Positions 61,638 through 64,000 of a DNA stretch of 64,000 bases are shown here, one piece after another. Position numbers and translations under genes: made by a program. The notes below the pieces were generated by a model. That model was not told where the DNA came from. It was given only the letters and a program-made list of their open reading frames with translations, and made no database searches. Positions within the stretch are counted from its first letter, which is position 1; each line of letters opens with the position of its first letter. The stretch is from an uncultured Flavihumibacter sp. (GTDB taxonomy: Bacteria; Bacteroidota; Bacteroidia; Chitinophagales; Chitinophagaceae): NCBI GenBank assembly GCA_902168225.1, contig CABHOW010000164.1, positions 48,816 to 112,815 of the forward strand. Reading direction: 5' to 3'.

Positions 61638-62522
61638 TAGTTTTTTCTCTTTTGAAATTAGCTAAGAAAACCCCTCCGAAAATAAGTAGGGCAGCAAGCC
61701 CTTTTATCAAACTAAAATGTTCACCCGCGAAAATAGTAGCAATAACAGCAGCAAAAATTGGCTGCGTATAGATAAAAGCGCCTGTACGAGAGGGACCAAT
61801 GGTGGAGATACTATATACGGTAAGCAGATACGCCACAAAGGTTACAACAATAGCCACATAGGCCAGTGCAATAAAATGTGAAATATCAAATATTTCCCAC
61901 CTAGTTTCTAAAAAAGGAGGCAAACCAAAAGGGATAATACCGATTGTTCCGAAAGTAAAAACCCATCTCAAAACAAGTATAGGTGAGTATTTGGCCATTA
62001 ATGGTCTTACCAATACTAAGTAAAACGCGTAAGAAGAAGCGTTTGTGAGCACCAAAATATCTCCCACTAACATATCCGATCCTTGCTGCGATTGATCTTT
62101 CGATAAAATTAATAAGGCCGCACCTGAAATACCCATGATAAGTCCGCCAAGCTTCAAAAAATTAAATTTCTCTTTGATTAATAAAGCAGCGATAATAGTT
62201 ATAAGAATAGGAGTAGCTAAGGATAATAAAGAACTATGGATAGCACTTGTAAGGGATAGCCCTTTTACAAATAACAATTGATTAATCACTACACCGGTAA
62301 GCGCACAAAGTAAAAAACGTGGGATATCTTTTCTATCAATTTTTTGATCCCCTTTTTTGAATAAAAATAGTATCCAAAAAAGACTGATACTCGTTCCTAC
62401 ACGTACCAGATTTAAAGCAAAAGGGTGAATAAAGCCGGGCGTAATATATTTTACAACTGCATAACTACTTCCGAAAATAAAATTTGAACCGATAGCTGCG
62501 CCATACTTATTTATTACGCCTT

Positions 62523-62526
<4 letters not shown>
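61627..62526 (-). CDS. EamA/DMT family transporter
   Basis: 299 residues with ten hydrophobic helices, two EamA repeats (FIFGSSYAVVKYI and AFYLVLVRPLMAKYS). Exports small metabolites; the substrate is unknown. Its ATG overlaps the stop of the preceding glycosyltransferase (ATGA), so both are co-translated. Confidence 0.88.
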
Positions 62527-63680
<1,154 letters not shown>

Positions 63681-63686
63681 TTTATT

Positions 63687-63694
63687 TATCTTAG
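63687..63694 (+). promoter_or_regulatory. candidate -7 box of the small lipoprotein gene
   Basis: TATCTTAG, one mismatch from TATCTTTG, with only 7 bases to the ATG, so the mRNA would be nearly leaderless. Confidence 0.35.
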
Positions 63695-63701
63695 TATTAA
63701 T

Positions 63702-63827
63702 ATGAGGTTGAAAATAAACCAAATTATGGTTTTGCTGTTACTTACAGGTATCATTACGTTGAGTTCGGGCTGTGGTATTTTCCAGAAATCGAACAGAACC
63801 AAATATTGTGGTTGTCCGAAACACTAA
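63702..63827 (+). CDS. small lipoprotein, 41 residues
   Basis: ATG at 63702, stop TAA at 63825-63827. Product: hydrophobic MVLLLLTGIITLSSGC gives a lipobox cysteine, followed by a 17-residue mature part ending TKYCGCPKH. Too short for a domain; the Cys-x-Cys end could bind metal. It overlaps the upstream glycosyltransferase's TTG alternative. Support is the lipobox and clean frame, not homology. Confidence 0.55.
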   Translation: MRLKINQIMVLLLLTGIITLSSGCGIFQKSNRTKYCGCPKH

Positions 63828-63829
63828 CT

Positions 63830-64000
63830 ATGGGTGCAAACAGGGATTTATTAGTATTGGCAAATCAAGCACATTTATCGAGAGAAGAGCTCGATAAGCA
63901 ACTGGCTGCACTCAACACTATCTTATTCCCGGTTGAAAATTGGAATGCCTTTTGTACCGCTAATGAAATCATTGATATTAATAAACACAAAATAATTACC
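63830..64000 (+). CDS. hypothetical protein, N-terminal part
   Basis: Open frame of 57 codons from the ATG at 63830 to the window edge. MGANRDLLVLANQAHLSREELDKQLAAL continues to NILFPVENWNAF-like residues; no family recognised. It starts 2 bases after the small lipoprotein stop, so the two may form an operon. Confidence 0.5.
   Translation, partial: MGANRDLLVLANQAHLSREELDKQLAALNTILFPVENWNAFCTANEIIDINKHKIIT

Overview
The window reads as one stretch of a Bacteroidota chromosome, most likely a Chitinophagaceae-type genus. This rests on AT-rich sequence, promoters with a TAnnTTTG -7 box, the gliding gene gldC, the nadK / DUF6089 / uppS / bamA / ompH / ompH / murI order, DUF4290 and a murA carrying Asp instead of Cys. 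There is no rRNA, tRNA, insertion sequence, prophage or CRISPR array that I can see, and no gene-free gap longer than about 220 bases. The taxonomic call is inference from gene content.

Layout. 1-4.1 kb: tail of a DUF1080 gene, tadA, superoxide dismutase, a lipoprotein, and the reverse-strand rpmH-rnpA-yidD cluster. 3.3-17 kb: a long reverse-strand run of envelope and housekeeping genes (GT4 glycosyltransferase, gldC, yqeY, cvpA, hydrolase, CBS protein, Omp85-like protein, nadK, DUF6089, uppS, bamA, two Skp/OmpH, murI). 17.1-24 kb: tetR-tolC-adaptor-RND pump operon with a clear 12-bp-arm operator over its promoter. 24-33.5 kb: AIM24-like protein, YpdA, a TlpA-like thioredoxin, an aminotransferase, a second TolC, pyrH, and the rplM-rpsI-rpsB-tsf translation operon. 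33.6-41.7 kb: amidohydrolase, methyltransferase, recO, desaturase, pheS, DUF4290, a flavoprotein and murA.

41.7-49.6 kb is the metabolic highlight. A divergent AraC regulator faces a co-directional run of exported esterase, aromatic-acid MFS transporter, VOC-fold extradiol dioxygenase, GalB-like hydratase, GalC-like aldolase, a DUF1932 dehydrogenase, a DoxX protein and a GalD-like tautomerase. The three lower enzymes are those that turn 4-oxalomesaconate into pyruvate and oxaloacetate. The ring-opening gene, however, is a type I (VOC) enzyme instead of the LigB-fold enzyme of described gallate and protocatechuate 4,5-cleavage routes. A DUF3500 lipoprotein and a HupE/UreJ-like membrane protein follow. 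52-64 kb: tricorn-like protease, Ca2+/H+ antiporter, a 5-oxoprolinase operon (pxpB-pxpC-pxpA plus NRAMP-like transporter), mnmH, sixA, EamA transporter, glycosyltransferase, a tiny lipoprotein and a truncated last gene.

The other striking signal is a family of imperfect tandem arrays with a 7-base (sometimes 8-base) period, often palindromic. They lie in intergenic gaps and also in frame inside pheS, mnmH (twice), an amidohydrolase (twice) and a glycosyltransferase (twice).
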